Origin: an uncultured Thermoleophilia bacterium
GTDB lineage: Bacteria; Actinomycetota; Thermoleophilia; UBA2241
DNA: 45,184 bases
Assembly: GCA_903927755.1 (NCBI GenBank)
Contig: CAIYOD010000070.1
Span: forward strand, 1 to 45,184
Direction of reading: 5' to 3'
The notes beneath the pieces are model-generated. The model was not told the DNA's origin and did no database searches. It was given only the letters and a program-made list of their open reading frames with translations. The position numbers were made by a program, and so were the translations under genes. Of this stretch, positions 19,321 to 29,994 are shown one piece after another; positions within the stretch are counted from its first letter, which is position 1, and each line of letters starts with the position of its first letter.

Positions 19321-19334
19321 AGAAGGAGCTCGTC

Positions 19335-19778
19335 ATGAAGATCGCCGCTGGTGCCGACCACGGTGGGTTCGCACTCAAGCAGGCCGTGGTGCGTCGTCTG
19401 CGCTCCCTTGGGCACGAGGTGATCGACGTGGGCACCGAGTCCGAGGACGTCTCCGTCGACTACCCCGTGTACGGCCACAAGGTCGGCGAGCTGGTGGCCT
19501 CGGGCGAGGTCGAGCGCGGCGTGCTCGTCTGCGGCACCGGCATCGGCATCTGCATGTCGGCCAACCGTCACAAGGGCGTGCGCGCCGCCGACTGCTTCAC
19601 GCCCTATCACGCGGAGATCACCCGTCGCCACAACGACTGCAACGTGCTGTGCCTCGGCGGGCGCCTCCTCAGCGAGGACGAGGCCTGGGCGATCACCGAA
19701 GTCTGGCTGGAGACGCCGTTCGAGGGTGGCCGTCACGAGCAGCGCGTCGCGCTCCTCGACGAGGAGGACCCTGCTTGA
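19335..19778 (+). CDS. rpiB: Ribose-5-phosphate isomerase B
   Basis: A 147-residue RpiB/LacAB-family isomerase interconverting ribose-5-phosphate and ribulose-5-phosphate. ADHGGFALK is the phosphate-binding opening. Cys66 in [20 protein letters not shown] is the catalytic base, and [14 protein letters not shown] is the conserved C-terminal loop. The ATG has a strong AGAAGGAG seven bases upstream. Its TGA overlaps the TTG start of glyA, so the two are coupled; the pairing of rpiB with glyA recurs in several actinobacterial lineages. Confidence 0.96.
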   Translation: MKIAAGADHGGFALKQAVVRRLRSLGHEVIDVGTESEDVSVDYPVYGHKVGELVASGEVERGVLVCGTGIGICMSANRHKGVRAADCFTPYHAEITRRHNDCNVLCLGGRLLSEDEAWAITEVWLETPFEGGRHEQRVALLDEEDPA

Positions 19779-21039
19779 GCCCCGTCGGCCGCGAGTGGCG
19801 GCGCGAGCCGCTCTACCACCTCGACCCAGAGCTCAACGAGCTGCTGCGCAGCGAGCTCAACCGTCAGCAGGAGACCCTGGAGCTCATCGCCAGCGAGAAC
19901 TTCGCCAGCCGCGCCGTCCTCGAGGCGACCGGATCCGTGCTCACCAACAAGTACGCGGAGGGACTCCCGGGCGCGCGCTACTACGGCGGCTGCGGCGTGG
20001 TCGACCAGGTCGAGCAGCTCGCCATCGACCGCTGCAAGGTTGTCTTCGGCGCGGAGCACGCAAACGTGCAGCCGCACTCGGGCTCGTCGGCCAACCTCGC
20101 GGTGCTCTTCGCGCTGCTCGAGCCCGGCGACACCATGATGGCCATGGAGCTCGCTCACGGTGGGCACCTCACGCACGGGCTGGGCATCAACTACTCGGGA
20201 CGCACGTACGACGTGGTCCCGTACCACGTGCGCCCGGACACCGAGATCATCGACTACGACGAAGTGCGCGCGCTGGCGCTCGAGCACAGGCCCAGACTCA
20301 TCATCTGCGGCTACAGCTCGTACCCGCGCACCATCGACTTCGCCGCCTTCCGCGAGATCGCCGACGAGTGCGGCGCGCTGCTCATGGCCGACATCGCGCA
20401 CATCGCCGGCCTCATCGCCGCCGGCGCGCATCCCAATCCCGTGCCTTACGCCGATGTGGTCACGAGTACGACGCACAAGACGCTCACCGGCCCGCGCGCC
20501 GGGATCATCATGTGCCGCGCCGAGCACGCCGGGGCGATCGACCGCGCCGTGTTCCCGGGCATGCAGGGAGGCCCGCTCATGCACGTGATCGCCGCCAAGG
20601 CGGTGTGCCTGCGTATCGCCCAGAGCGACCAGTTCCACAAGCTGCAGCGGCAGATCATCAAGAACTGCGCCGTGCTCGCCGAGACGCTGGCCGAGGGCGG
20701 CCTGCGTCTCGTCTCCGGCGGCACCGACGTGCATCTCGCCCTCGTCGACCTCCGGCCGGCCGGCCTGACCGGCCTTGAGTGCCAGGAACTGCTCGAGCGC
20801 GTGAACATCACGGCCAACCGCAACGTCGTGCCGTTCGAGGACGCCTCGTTCAACGTGGCGAGCGGGCTGCGCGTCGGCTCGCCGGCGGTCAGCACGAGGG
20901 GCTTCATGGAGCCCGAGATGCGCCAGACCGGCGAGCTCATGCTGCGCGCCATCGCCAATCGCGACAACGACGCCGCGCTGGCCGAGATCCGCCACGAGGT
21001 CATCGACCTGCTCGACCGGTTCCCGCTCTACGAGTTCCT

Positions 21040-21043
<4 letters not shown>
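19775..21043 (+). CDS. glyA: Serine hydroxymethyltransferase
   Basis: A 422-residue PLP enzyme converting serine and tetrahydrofolate to glycine and methylene-tetrahydrofolate. Diagnostic segments are [47 protein letters not shown] and the PLP Lys235 in [14 protein letters not shown]. The start is taken as the TTG at 19775 because it overlaps the rpiB stop and has GAGGAGGA seven bases upstream; the longer frame to 19649 would overlap rpiB heavily. The methylene-THF it produces would support thymidylate synthesis, fitting the dCMP deaminase gene coupled downstream (GTGA overlap). Confidence 0.97.
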
Positions 21044-21518
<475 letters not shown>

Positions 21519-21534
<16 letters not shown>

Positions 21535-22655
21535 GCCTCTCCAGCCCGCTGCGCACGGCGATCCTCGGCTTCCTCATCGCGGCGCTCATCGTCTACGTGC
21601 TCACGCCGCTGATGGGCCGGCTCGCCCACCGGACGGGGGCCGTCGACACGCCGACCGACGACCGGCGCATGCACGAACTGGCCACGCCGCTGCTCGGCGG
21701 CCTGGCCATGTACCTGGGCTGGATGATCCCGGTGATGCTCCTCGTGGAGGTCGACCGGCCGGTGTGGGGCATCATCGGCGGCGCTACCATCGTCGTCGCC
21801 GTCGGCCTTTTCGACGACCTCTACGAGCTCGAGCCCATCGTCAAGTTCATCGGCCAGCTGCTCGCCATCGGTGTCGCCATCTACTTCGACACGCGGATGA
21901 CGCGCATCGGGGTGCCGTTCACCGACAGCCTCACCTGGCACCTGCCGCTGCTCGCCTCGATCTTCGTCACCGGCTTCTGGATGGCGATGATCATCAACAT
22001 GGTGAACTTCATCGACGGCCTCGACGGCCTTGCGGCCGGGGTCTGCGGCATCTCGGCGCTCACGTTCGCCATCATCTCGCTGGCGACGAACTTCGCGGCC
22101 ATGGGCGTGCTGGCCGCGGTGCTGGCCGGGGCCACGTTCGCCTTCCTGCGCTTCAACTTCCACCCGGCGTCGATCTTCATGGGGGACGCCGGGTCCATGC
22201 TCCTTGGCTTCGTGCTCGCCTGCATCAGTGTGCAGAGCGTGATGAAGGGGACGGCCGCCGTGGCACTGGTCCTGCCGCTGCTCGTGCTCGGCGTGCCGTT
22301 CGTCGACCTGTTCCTCATCGTGTGGCGCCGCTGGCGCCGCGGCGTGCCCTTCTACTCGGCCGGCCAGGACCACGTGCACCACGACCTCGTGCTGGTGCAC
22401 GGCTTCTCTCAGCGCAAGAGCGTGCTGCTGCTCTACTCCTGGTGCGCCTGCCTGAGCGGCCTCGCCATCGCCATGCAGCAGCGCTTCTGGCCGGCGACAG
22501 TGGCGCTCTCCATCGCCGCCGTCATCTCGACGGCCTACATGGCGCGGCTCCTGAGCCGCTACCGCTCCCGTCGCCGTGGCCTCCCCGATCCGCTGGCCCC
22601 CGGCGTGGGCAGCAACCCCACCACGCACGGGGATCGGGATGCACGGGACGCTTGA
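21519..22655 (+). CDS. wecA: Undecaprenyl-phosphate GlcNAc-1-phosphate transferase (WecA/TagO/Rfe)
   Basis: A polytopic membrane enzyme of about 378 residues and roughly 11 membrane segments that moves GlcNAc-1-P from UDP-GlcNAc to undecaprenyl phosphate, priming wall glycan synthesis. Motifs: [12 protein letters not shown] (DD pair), [27 protein letters not shown] and [20 protein letters not shown], the WecA-type His loop. No ATG, GTG or TTG occurs in frame between 21387, deep in the previous gene, and 21597, which would delete the first membrane helix. I place the start at ATC 21519, seven bases after a perfect AAGGAGG; CTG 21531, overlapping the previous stop, is the alternative. The rfe gene sits upstream of atp genes in Mycobacterium and Streptomyces as well. 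Confidence 0.88.
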
Positions 22656-22718
22656 GGTGGGCCGGACGCAGCGTCGCGCGACGCCGGTCCCGGTGGGAAA
22701 ATGGTATGCGGATCCCAT

Positions 22719-22748
22719 TTGCAGGTCCCCCTCCACGGCAGGTATAGT
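22719..22748 (+). promoter_or_regulatory. Possible promoter of the atp operon
   Basis: TTGCAG (22719-22724) lies 18 bases ahead of TATAGT (22743-22748). The -10 abuts the GTG chosen for atpZ, so a transcript from this promoter would begin just after that GTG. It could serve atpI-atpB onward rather than full-length atpZ, or atpZ could begin further in. Confidence 0.4.
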
Positions 22749-22970
22749 GTGACGCCAGACAACCCCGAAGATGGGAAGAAGAAGGATCCGCAGCGGAGCG
22801 CGGCGTCGGCGGAATCGGTGGCGTTTCTGCTGCTCGCCGGTGTCGCTGTCGGGCTCGGTTTCGGCGCAGGCGTCGACTGGGTCTTCGACAAGTTCCCCTT
22901 GTTCGCGGTGATCGGCGTGTTCGTCGGCTTCGGTCTGGCGCTGTACGCCATCTATCTGGAGACGAAGTGA
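22749..22970 (+). CDS. AtpZ/AtpI-family small membrane protein
   Basis: A 73-residue protein with a polar N-terminus (PEDGKKKDPQRS) and two membrane helices (VAFLLLAGVAVGLGFGAGV and VIGVFVGFGLALYAIYL). The pattern GLGFGAGVDWVFDKFP resembles AtpZ-type proteins encoded ahead of atpI and atpB, which are implicated in F0 assembly or Mg2+ handling. The GTG at 22749 is chosen with GGCAGG upstream; an ATG at 22701 would add 16 residues without family character. The next gene, atpI, begins about 22 bases downstream. Confidence 0.65.
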   Translation: MTPDNPEDGKKKDPQRSAASAESVAFLLLAGVAVGLGFGAGVDWVFDKFPLFAVIGVFVGFGLALYAIYLETK

Positions 22971-22992
22971 AGGACTCAGGAGGGCGAGGCGT

Positions 22993-23370
22993 ATCCGCAG
23001 GCCGTTCGTAGCACCGCTTCTTCTTGTCGCCGCCATCCTCGCCTGCGCGACCGTGGCGGCCTTCGTCGGCCAGCCCGCGTGGGCCGCACTCGCCGGGGCG
23101 GGCCTCGCGCTCGTCTACTGGGGCCTCGAGGCCCTCACGTGGCGGCGCGCGCGTGACCGCCAGGATCTCGCGCTCGGCGTGGCGCTGAGCGGCATGGGCA
23201 TCCGCATCGCCGTCGTGCTCGTCGGCCTCGTGGTCATCGGCGTGCTCGACCGTCCGTCGTTCCCCACCGCGGCGCTGTCGTTCCTCGTCGCGTTCACGCT
23301 GTACATCTTTGTCCGCCCCTTCACGTACCCCACGGCGTCCACGCCGGCGGGTCAAGCGAGGCTGCAGTGA
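22993..23370 (+). CDS. atpI: ATP synthase protein I (AtpI)
   Basis: A protein of about 125 residues with four predicted membrane helices, as expected for AtpI: PFVAPLLLVAAILACATVAA, AWAALAGAGLALVYWGLEAL, a helix around GMGIRIAVVLVGLVVIGVL, and FLVAFTLYIFVRPFTY. AtpI assists assembly of the c-ring. The first canonical start in frame is GTG 23053, which would remove the first helix. The frame is open back to a TGA at 22909-22911 with no ATG, GTG or TTG between. I therefore place the start at ATC 22993, nine bases after AGGAGG (22978-22983). The stop overlaps the atpB GTG. Confidence 0.7.
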   Translation: MRRPFVAPLLLVAAILACATVAAFVGQPAWAALAGAGLALVYWGLEALTWRRARDRQDLALGVALSGMGIRIAVVLVGLVVIGVLDRPSFPTAALSFLVAFTLYIFVRPFTYPTASTPAGQARLQ

Positions 23371-24221
23371 AACATCCCTGGCGCTGGATCATCGGCCTCC
23401 TCGTCATCGGCTTCCTCATCGGGCTGGCGATCCTCCCGGGCGGCGAGAAGCTGGAGTTCGAGGTCGCCGGCGAGTTCGATCGCGAGGTGCTCATCGAACT
23501 GCCGACTATCGGGCCGTTCGACATGTCCATCACGAAGACGGTCGCCTACCTGTTCATCGCCGTCGCCGTCATCGTCGTCTTCACCATCATCGTGGCGCGG
23601 TCGCTCAAGCTGAAGCCGGGCCGCTTCCAGTACGCGATGGAGGCCATGTACGAGCTCGCCAGGGACGGCATCGTCGGCTCGGTCATGAAGAGCGGCAAGG
23701 CCACGTGGTTCCCCTACATCGGCGCCGTCTTCTTCTTCGTGCTCGCCAGCAACCTCATCGGCCTGCTGCCGCTGCCGTTCGGAGAGCATCACCAGCCGTC
23801 GTTCTACGCGGCCACGGCAAACCTCAACGTGACGCTCATGCTGGCGCTGTGCACGTTCGTGTTCACGCACTACGCCGGCGTCCGCAAGAACGGCGCCTTC
23901 CGCTACGTCAAGGCATGGGCGCCGGCGGGGGCGCCGCCGGTCTTGAAGCAGATGATCTGGTTCATCCACGTGATCAGCGAGATCTTCCGCCTCATCTCGC
24001 TCTCCGTGCGTCTGTTCGCCAACATGGTCGCTGGGCACGCCATCCTCGCCGTGTTCTTCGCGATGGCGCTCATCTTCCAGAGCTACCTCGTGGGCGTCGC
24101 CCTTCAGGGCGCGTCGGTGCTCATCTACATGTTCGAGCTCTTCGTGGCCTTCATCCAGGCCTTCATCTTCGCGATTCTCTCCGCCGTCTACATCGGCGGC
24201 GCGCTCGACCAGGACCACTGA
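23367..24221 (+). CDS. atpB: F-type ATP synthase subunit a
   Basis: A 284-residue F0 subunit forming the proton half-channels. The essential arginine lies near residue 215 in LISLSVRLFANMVAGH. Other family segments are FPYIGAVFFFVLASNLIGLLP and FELFVAFIQAFIFAILSAVY. Five or six membrane helices are predicted. It starts at GTG overlapping the atpI stop. The first 50 residues contain one helix and a periplasm-facing loop (EKLEFEVAGEFDREVLIELP). Confidence 0.96.
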   Translation: MKHPWRWIIGLLVIGFLIGLAILPGGEKLEFEVAGEFDREVLIELPTIGPFDMSITKTVAYLFIAVAVIVVFTIIVARSLKLKPGRFQYAMEAMYELARDGIVGSVMKSGKATWFPYIGAVFFFVLASNLIGLLPLPFGEHHQPSFYAATANLNVTLMLALCTFVFTHYAGVRKNGAFRYVKAWAPAGAPPVLKQMIWFIHVISEIFRLISLSVRLFANMVAGHAILAVFFAMALIFQSYLVGVALQGASVLIYMFELFVAFIQAFIFAILSAVYIGGALDQDH

Positions 24222-24232
24222 CCATCACATGA

Positions 24233-24502
<270 letters not shown>

Positions 24503-24545
24503 TCCGCCGGACTGACGTTCGCGAGGCAGGCAGGAGAGGTAGAGC

Positions 24546-25055
24546 ATGCTGAATATCGACCCAGGCCTGATGATCTGGACGCTGATCACGTTCGCCATCG
24601 CCGTGTTCATCCTCTGGAAGTACGCCTTCGGGCCGCTGCAGAAGATCATCGACCAGCGGCGCGACGGCATCCAGGAGAGCATGGACATCGCTGAGGAGAC
24701 GCGCGCCGAGGCGCTGCGCCTGCTCGAGGAGTACAAGGCCACGCTCGCCAAGGTGCGCGGCGAGTCCGAGGACATCCTCGAGCGCTCGCGCACGACCGCC
24801 GAGCACGCCAAGGCCGAGATCATGGCCGACGCCAAGGCCCAGTCCGCTCGCGTGCTCGAGAAGGCCCACGAGCAGATCGAGCGCGACACGCGCGCCGCGC
24901 TGCGCGACATCAAGGGCGAGATCGCGGAGCTCACCGCGCTGGCCACCGAGAAGGTCGCCGCCAGCAGCCTGAGCGCGGCCGACCAGCAGCGCCTCATCGA
25001 CGAGGCTCTCGCCGGGCTCGACATCGAGCGGCTCGGCGCGGAGGGCAAGGCGTGA
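24546..25055 (+). CDS. atpF: F-type ATP synthase subunit b
   Basis: A 169-residue peripheral-stalk subunit: one N-terminal membrane helix (LMIWTLITFAIAVFILWKYA) followed by a long charged coiled coil of about 130 residues rich in Ala, Glu and Arg. FGPLQKIIDQRRDGIQ is the typical junction. AGGAGAGG lies upstream of the ATG. Only one b-type gene is present, so the stalk is probably a b homodimer. The TGA overlaps the atpH GTG. Confidence 0.95.
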   Translation: MLNIDPGLMIWTLITFAIAVFILWKYAFGPLQKIIDQRRDGIQESMDIAEETRAEALRLLEEYKATLAKVRGESEDILERSRTTAEHAKAEIMADAKAQSARVLEKAHEQIERDTRAALRDIKGEIAELTALATEKVAASSLSAADQQRLIDEALAGLDIERLGAEGKA

Positions 25056-25606
25056 GCGAAGAACAGGTAGCTCGGGTCTACGCCCAGGCTCTGTTCGACG
25101 CCGCCAAGGACGCCGGCGCGGTCGAGCCTGTGCGCCGCGAGCTGGGTGAGTTCGTCACCGCCCTCGCGGGATCCGCCTCGCTGCGCAACGTGCTCGCCGA
25201 CCCGCAGGTCGAGACGAGCGCCAAGAGCCGGGTGCTCGCGGAGATCACGCGCGGCGGCCAGCCCCTCGTCGCCAACATCCTGCAGCTCATGCTCGAGCGC
25301 GGCCGCTGGGCCGCCCTGCCCGAGCTGTACCAGGCCTACGACGCCCTCGCCATCGTCGAGGAGGGCGTCGTCGAGGTCGAGGTCGTCTCGGCAGCGGAGC
25401 TGTCGCCGGAGACCGAGAAGAAGATCACCGCCCGTGTCCAGGAGGCGACGGGGCGCCGGGTCGAGCTGGCCCGCCGCGTCGACCCCTCCATCATCGGCGG
25501 CCTCGTCCTGCGCATCGGCGACATCATCGTCGACGGCAGCGTCAAAGCAAGGATCCGCCAGCTTCGCCGCAAGCTGGCTACCGCAGAAGTGAGAGGTGAC
25601 GTCTAG
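25052..25606 (+). CDS. atpH: F-type ATP synthase subunit delta
   Basis: A 184-residue OSCP/delta subunit linking the peripheral stalk to F1. It begins [20 protein letters not shown] and ends with the conserved [20 protein letters not shown] segment. It is not fused to a b-type domain, unlike mycobacterial AtpH, so the stalk is of the ordinary bacterial kind. The TAG stop overlaps the atpA GTG by one base. Confidence 0.95.
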   Translation: MSEEQVARVYAQALFDAAKDAGAVEPVRRELGEFVTALAGSASLRNVLADPQVETSAKSRVLAEITRGGQPLVANILQLMLERGRWAALPELYQAYDALAIVEEGVVEVEVVSAAELSPETEKKITARVQEATGRRVELARRVDPSIIGGLVLRIGDIIVDGSVKARIRQLRRKLATAEVRGDV

Positions 25607-27180
25607 TGAAGCTGCGACCCGAAGAGATCGCCTCGGTCCTCAAAGCCCAGATCCAGGACTACCAGGCTGAGGTCGAGGTCGAAGAGGTCGGGACCGTCCT
25701 CGAGGTCGGCGACGGGATCGCTCGTATCTACGGCCTGCGCAATTGCCTGGCCATGGAGATGCTCGAGCTCCCTCACGACGTCATCGGTCTGGCCCTCAAC
25801 CTCGAAGAAGACAACGTCGGCGCCGTGCTCCTCGGCGAGGACACCCTCATCAAGGAGGGTGACCTCGTCAAGCGCACCGGCCGCGTGCTCCAGGTCCCCG
25901 TCGGCGAGGCCCTGATCGGCCGCGTCGTCGACCCGCTCGGCCGTCCGCTCGACGACAAGGGCCCCATCGAGACCGAGCTGTTCCGCCCGGTCGAGTTCAA
26001 GGCCCCGGGCGTCGTCGAGCGCCAGGGAGTCAAGGAGCCGCTCCAGACCGGCATCAAGGCCATCGACTCCATGATCCCGATCGGCCGTGGCCAGCGCGAG
26101 CTCATCATCGGCGACCGCCAGACCGGCAAGACCTCACTGATCGTCGACACGATCCTCAACCAGAAGGGCCTGGACGAGATCTGCGTGTACGTCGCCATCG
26201 GCCAGAAGGCCTCCACGGTGATGCAGGTCGTGCAGAAGCTCGAAGAGTACGGCGCCATGGAGTACACGATCGTCGTCGCCGCCACCGCTTCGGCGTCCGC
26301 CCCTCTCAAGTACCTCGCGCCCTACGCGGGCTGCGCCATGGGCGAGTTCTTCCTCTACAGCGGCCGACACGCGGTGTGCTTCTACGACGACCTCTCCAAG
26401 CAGGCCGACGCCTACCGTCAGATGTCGCTCCTGCTTCGTCGCCCGCCGGGCCGCGAAGCGTTCCCCGGCGATGTCTTCTACCTGCACTCCCGCCTGCTCG
26501 AGCGCGCCGTCAAGCTCAACGACGAGCTCGGGGGAGGCTCCCTCACGGCGCTGCCTGTCATCGAGACGCAGGCCGGCGACGTGTCCGCCTACATCCCGAC
26601 CAACGTCATCTCCATCACCGACGGCCAGATCTTCCTCACCAGTGAGCTCTTCTACTCCGGCATCCGCCCGGCGATCAACGTCGGCATCTCCGTGAGCCGG
26701 GTGGGAGGCAAGGCGCAGGTCAAGGCCATGCGCCAGGTCGCCGGCCGGCTCAAGCTCGACCTGGCCCAGTACCGCGAGCTCCAGGCGTTCGCGCAATTCG
26801 GCTCCGACCTCGACGAGGTCACCAAGAGGACGCTGGCGCGCGGCGAGCGCATGGTCCAGCTGCTCAACCAGGGTCGCTTCGAGCCCATGCCTGTCGAGGA
26901 GCAGGTGGCCGTCATCTTCGCCGGCAACCAGGGCTTCCTCGACGACCTCGACATCCACCGCGTACGCCCGTTCGGTGAGGGCCTGCGCGACTACCTGCGC
27001 AGCCAGGCCGCCGACGTGCTCGCCGACATCCGCGACAGGGGTGAGGTGACCGAGGAGACCGAGGCGAAGCTTCGCGACGCGGTCGCCGCCTATCACAACT
27101 CGTTCGCCGCCGACCAGGGCATGTCGCCTCAGGAGGCCGAGGTCGAGGCGGAGGTCGCGACGGCGGAGGCGGAGGCCTGA
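25606..27180 (+). CDS. atpA: F-type ATP synthase subunit alpha
   Basis: A 524-residue alpha subunit with the non-catalytic nucleotide site. The P-loop is GDRQTGKT at about 169-176. [17 protein letters not shown] and [20 protein letters not shown] are signature stretches. Its C-terminus has an Ala/Glu-rich tail of about 20 residues after the usual end. The start is GTG overlapping the atpH stop. It forms the alpha3beta3 head with AtpD. Confidence 0.97.
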   Translation: MKLRPEEIASVLKAQIQDYQAEVEVEEVGTVLEVGDGIARIYGLRNCLAMEMLELPHDVIGLALNLEEDNVGAVLLGEDTLIKEGDLVKRTGRVLQVPVGEALIGRVVDPLGRPLDDKGPIETELFRPVEFKAPGVVERQGVKEPLQTGIKAIDSMIPIGRGQRELIIGDRQTGKTSLIVDTILNQKGLDEICVYVAIGQKASTVMQVVQKLEEYGAMEYTIVVAATASASAPLKYLAPYAGCAMGEFFLYSGRHAVCFYDDLSKQADAYRQMSLLLRRPPGREAFPGDVFYLHSRLLERAVKLNDELGGGSLTALPVIETQAGDVSAYIPTNVISITDGQIFLTSELFYSGIRPAINVGISVSRVGGKAQVKAMRQVAGRLKLDLAQYRELQAFAQFGSDLDEVTKRTLARGERMVQLLNQGRFEPMPVEEQVAVIFAGNQGFLDDLDIHRVRPFGEGLRDYLRSQAADVLADIRDRGEVTEETEAKLRDAVAAYHNSFAADQGMSPQEAEVEAEVATAEAEA

Positions 27181-27181
27181 C

Positions 27182-28057
27182 GTGGCGAGTCTGCGCGACA
27201 TCCGCCGGCGCATCGCGTCGGTACAGAACACGCGCAAGATCACCAAGGCCATGGAGATGGTCGCGGCGGCCAAGCTGCGCCGTAACCAGGCACGCATCGA
27301 GTCGCTGCGCCCCTACGCCGGCGACATGATCGAGATGATGGTCGACCTCGCCACCTACTCCGAGGACGCGCGCCAGTACGCGCTGCTCCAGGAGCGCGAG
27401 GTGCGGACGGTCGCCGTCGTCGCCATGACCGGCGACCGCGGTCTGGCCGGCGCTTTCAACGCCAACGTCGTCCGCAAGGCGATGGCGATCGAACGTGAGC
27501 TGAGCGATCAGGGCGTCGAGACGCGTGTCCTGGCCGTGGGCCGCAAAGGCATCGGCACGCTCAAGTTCCGTGGCTGCCGGCTCGAGAAGAGCTGGCAGGG
27601 TCTCAGCGACAGGCCCCAGTACACCGACGCCAAGGCGATCGCCGGCGAGCTCATCGAGATGTACCTGAGCGAGCAGGTCGATCGCGTGCGGCTCGTCTAC
27701 AACCACTTCACCTCGCCGATCGAGCAGACGCTCATGGACGATGTGATCCTGCCCGTGCCCAAGGAAGCGGTCACCGACGGCTCCGAGGACCGTCCGCCGG
27801 TCTCGTACATCTACGAGCCTGATCCTGAAGACATCCTCGAAGGCCTGCTGCCCAAATACGTCGAGATCGCCGTGTACCAGGCGCTCCTCGAGTCGAGCGC
27901 CAGCGAGCAGGGCGCCCGCATGTCGGCGATGCGCAATGCCAGCGACAGCGCCGAGGAGATGATCGACGGCCTCACGCTGGCGCTCAACCGCGCCCGCCAG
28001 GCGGCGATTACCCAGGAGATCCTCGAAGTCGTCGCCGGCGCCGAGGCGCTGGGATAG
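27182..28057 (+). CDS. atpG: F-type ATP synthase subunit gamma
   Basis: A 291-residue central rotor shaft. The N-terminal coiled coil begins RDIRRRIASVQNTRKITKAM and the C-terminal one ends with ARQAAITQEILEVVAGAEAL, both highly typical. TGDRGLAGAFNANV is the middle-domain signature. The GTG start lies one base after the atpA stop. A 48-base gap separates it from atpD. Confidence 0.97.
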   Translation: MASLRDIRRRIASVQNTRKITKAMEMVAAAKLRRNQARIESLRPYAGDMIEMMVDLATYSEDARQYALLQEREVRTVAVVAMTGDRGLAGAFNANVVRKAMAIERELSDQGVETRVLAVGRKGIGTLKFRGCRLEKSWQGLSDRPQYTDAKAIAGELIEMYLSEQVDRVRLVYNHFTSPIEQTLMDDVILPVPKEAVTDGSEDRPPVSYIYEPDPEDILEGLLPKYVEIAVYQALLESSASEQGARMSAMRNASDSAEEMIDGLTLALNRARQAAITQEILEVVAGAEALG

Positions 28058-28090
28058 GCCGATGGGCGTTCCCCCCTACCAGACACGTGA

Positions 28091-29509
<1,419 letters not shown>

Positions 29510-29519
29510 GAGGCGCCAG

Positions 29520-29954
29520 GTGAGCGACGAGCGCACACTCCAGGTCGAGATCGTCACGCCCGACGGGCAGGTCTATGCCGGGGAAGTGGCCATGGTCGTG
29601 CTTCCCGGTGTGGACGGCGAGCTCGGCGTCCTGCCGCGGCACCAGCCGCTGGTGACGCTCCTGGCCATCGGCGAGACGCGCGTCCGCACCGTCACCGACG
29701 ACTGGGACTACATCGCCACCGGCATCGGCTACGCGCAGGTGCTCTTCGACAAGGTGCTGGTGGTCGTCGACCACGGCGAGCTCGCCGGCGCCATCGACGT
29801 GGCCCGGGCGGAGGAGGCGGAGCGCCGCGCCCGCGAGCGCACGCAGGAGCGCGGCGGCGATCTCGGCGCCCAGGCGGATGTGGACTACTTCCGCGCCGAG
29901 CAGGCGCTGAAGCGCGCCGAGAACCGTCTGAACGTCGCCAGACGCACCCACTGA
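29520..29954 (+). CDS. atpC: F-type ATP synthase subunit epsilon
   Basis: A 144-residue epsilon subunit: N-terminal beta-sandwich (LQVEIVTPDGQVYAGEVAMV, then LPGVDGELGVLPRHQPLVT) and a C-terminal pair of helices rich in Glu, Arg and Ala that can inhibit ATP hydrolysis. GTG 29520, ten bases after the atpD stop, is chosen; a longer frame reaches back inside atpD. It ends the atp operon 22 bases before the murA -10 box. Confidence 0.94.
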   Translation: MSDERTLQVEIVTPDGQVYAGEVAMVVLPGVDGELGVLPRHQPLVTLLAIGETRVRTVTDDWDYIATGIGYAQVLFDKVLVVVDHGELAGAIDVARAEEAERRARERTQERGGDLGAQADVDYFRAEQALKRAENRLNVARRTH

Positions 29955-29976
29955 CACCGCGTCCGCCGCGGACCGC

Positions 29977-29982
29977 TATACT
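29977..29982 (+). promoter_or_regulatory. -10 box for murA
   Basis: TATACT lies 12 bases upstream of the murA ATG, giving a predicted leader of about six bases. No Shine-Dalgarno sequence is present, consistent with near-leaderless translation. Confidence 0.5.
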
Positions 29983-29994
29983 ACTGAGCGTCTG

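Noticed and set aside
19230..19334. Glycine or tetrahydrofolate riboswitch ahead of rpiB-glyA
   Set aside because: I could not find the conserved core sequences of either class. Only generic GC stems are visible.
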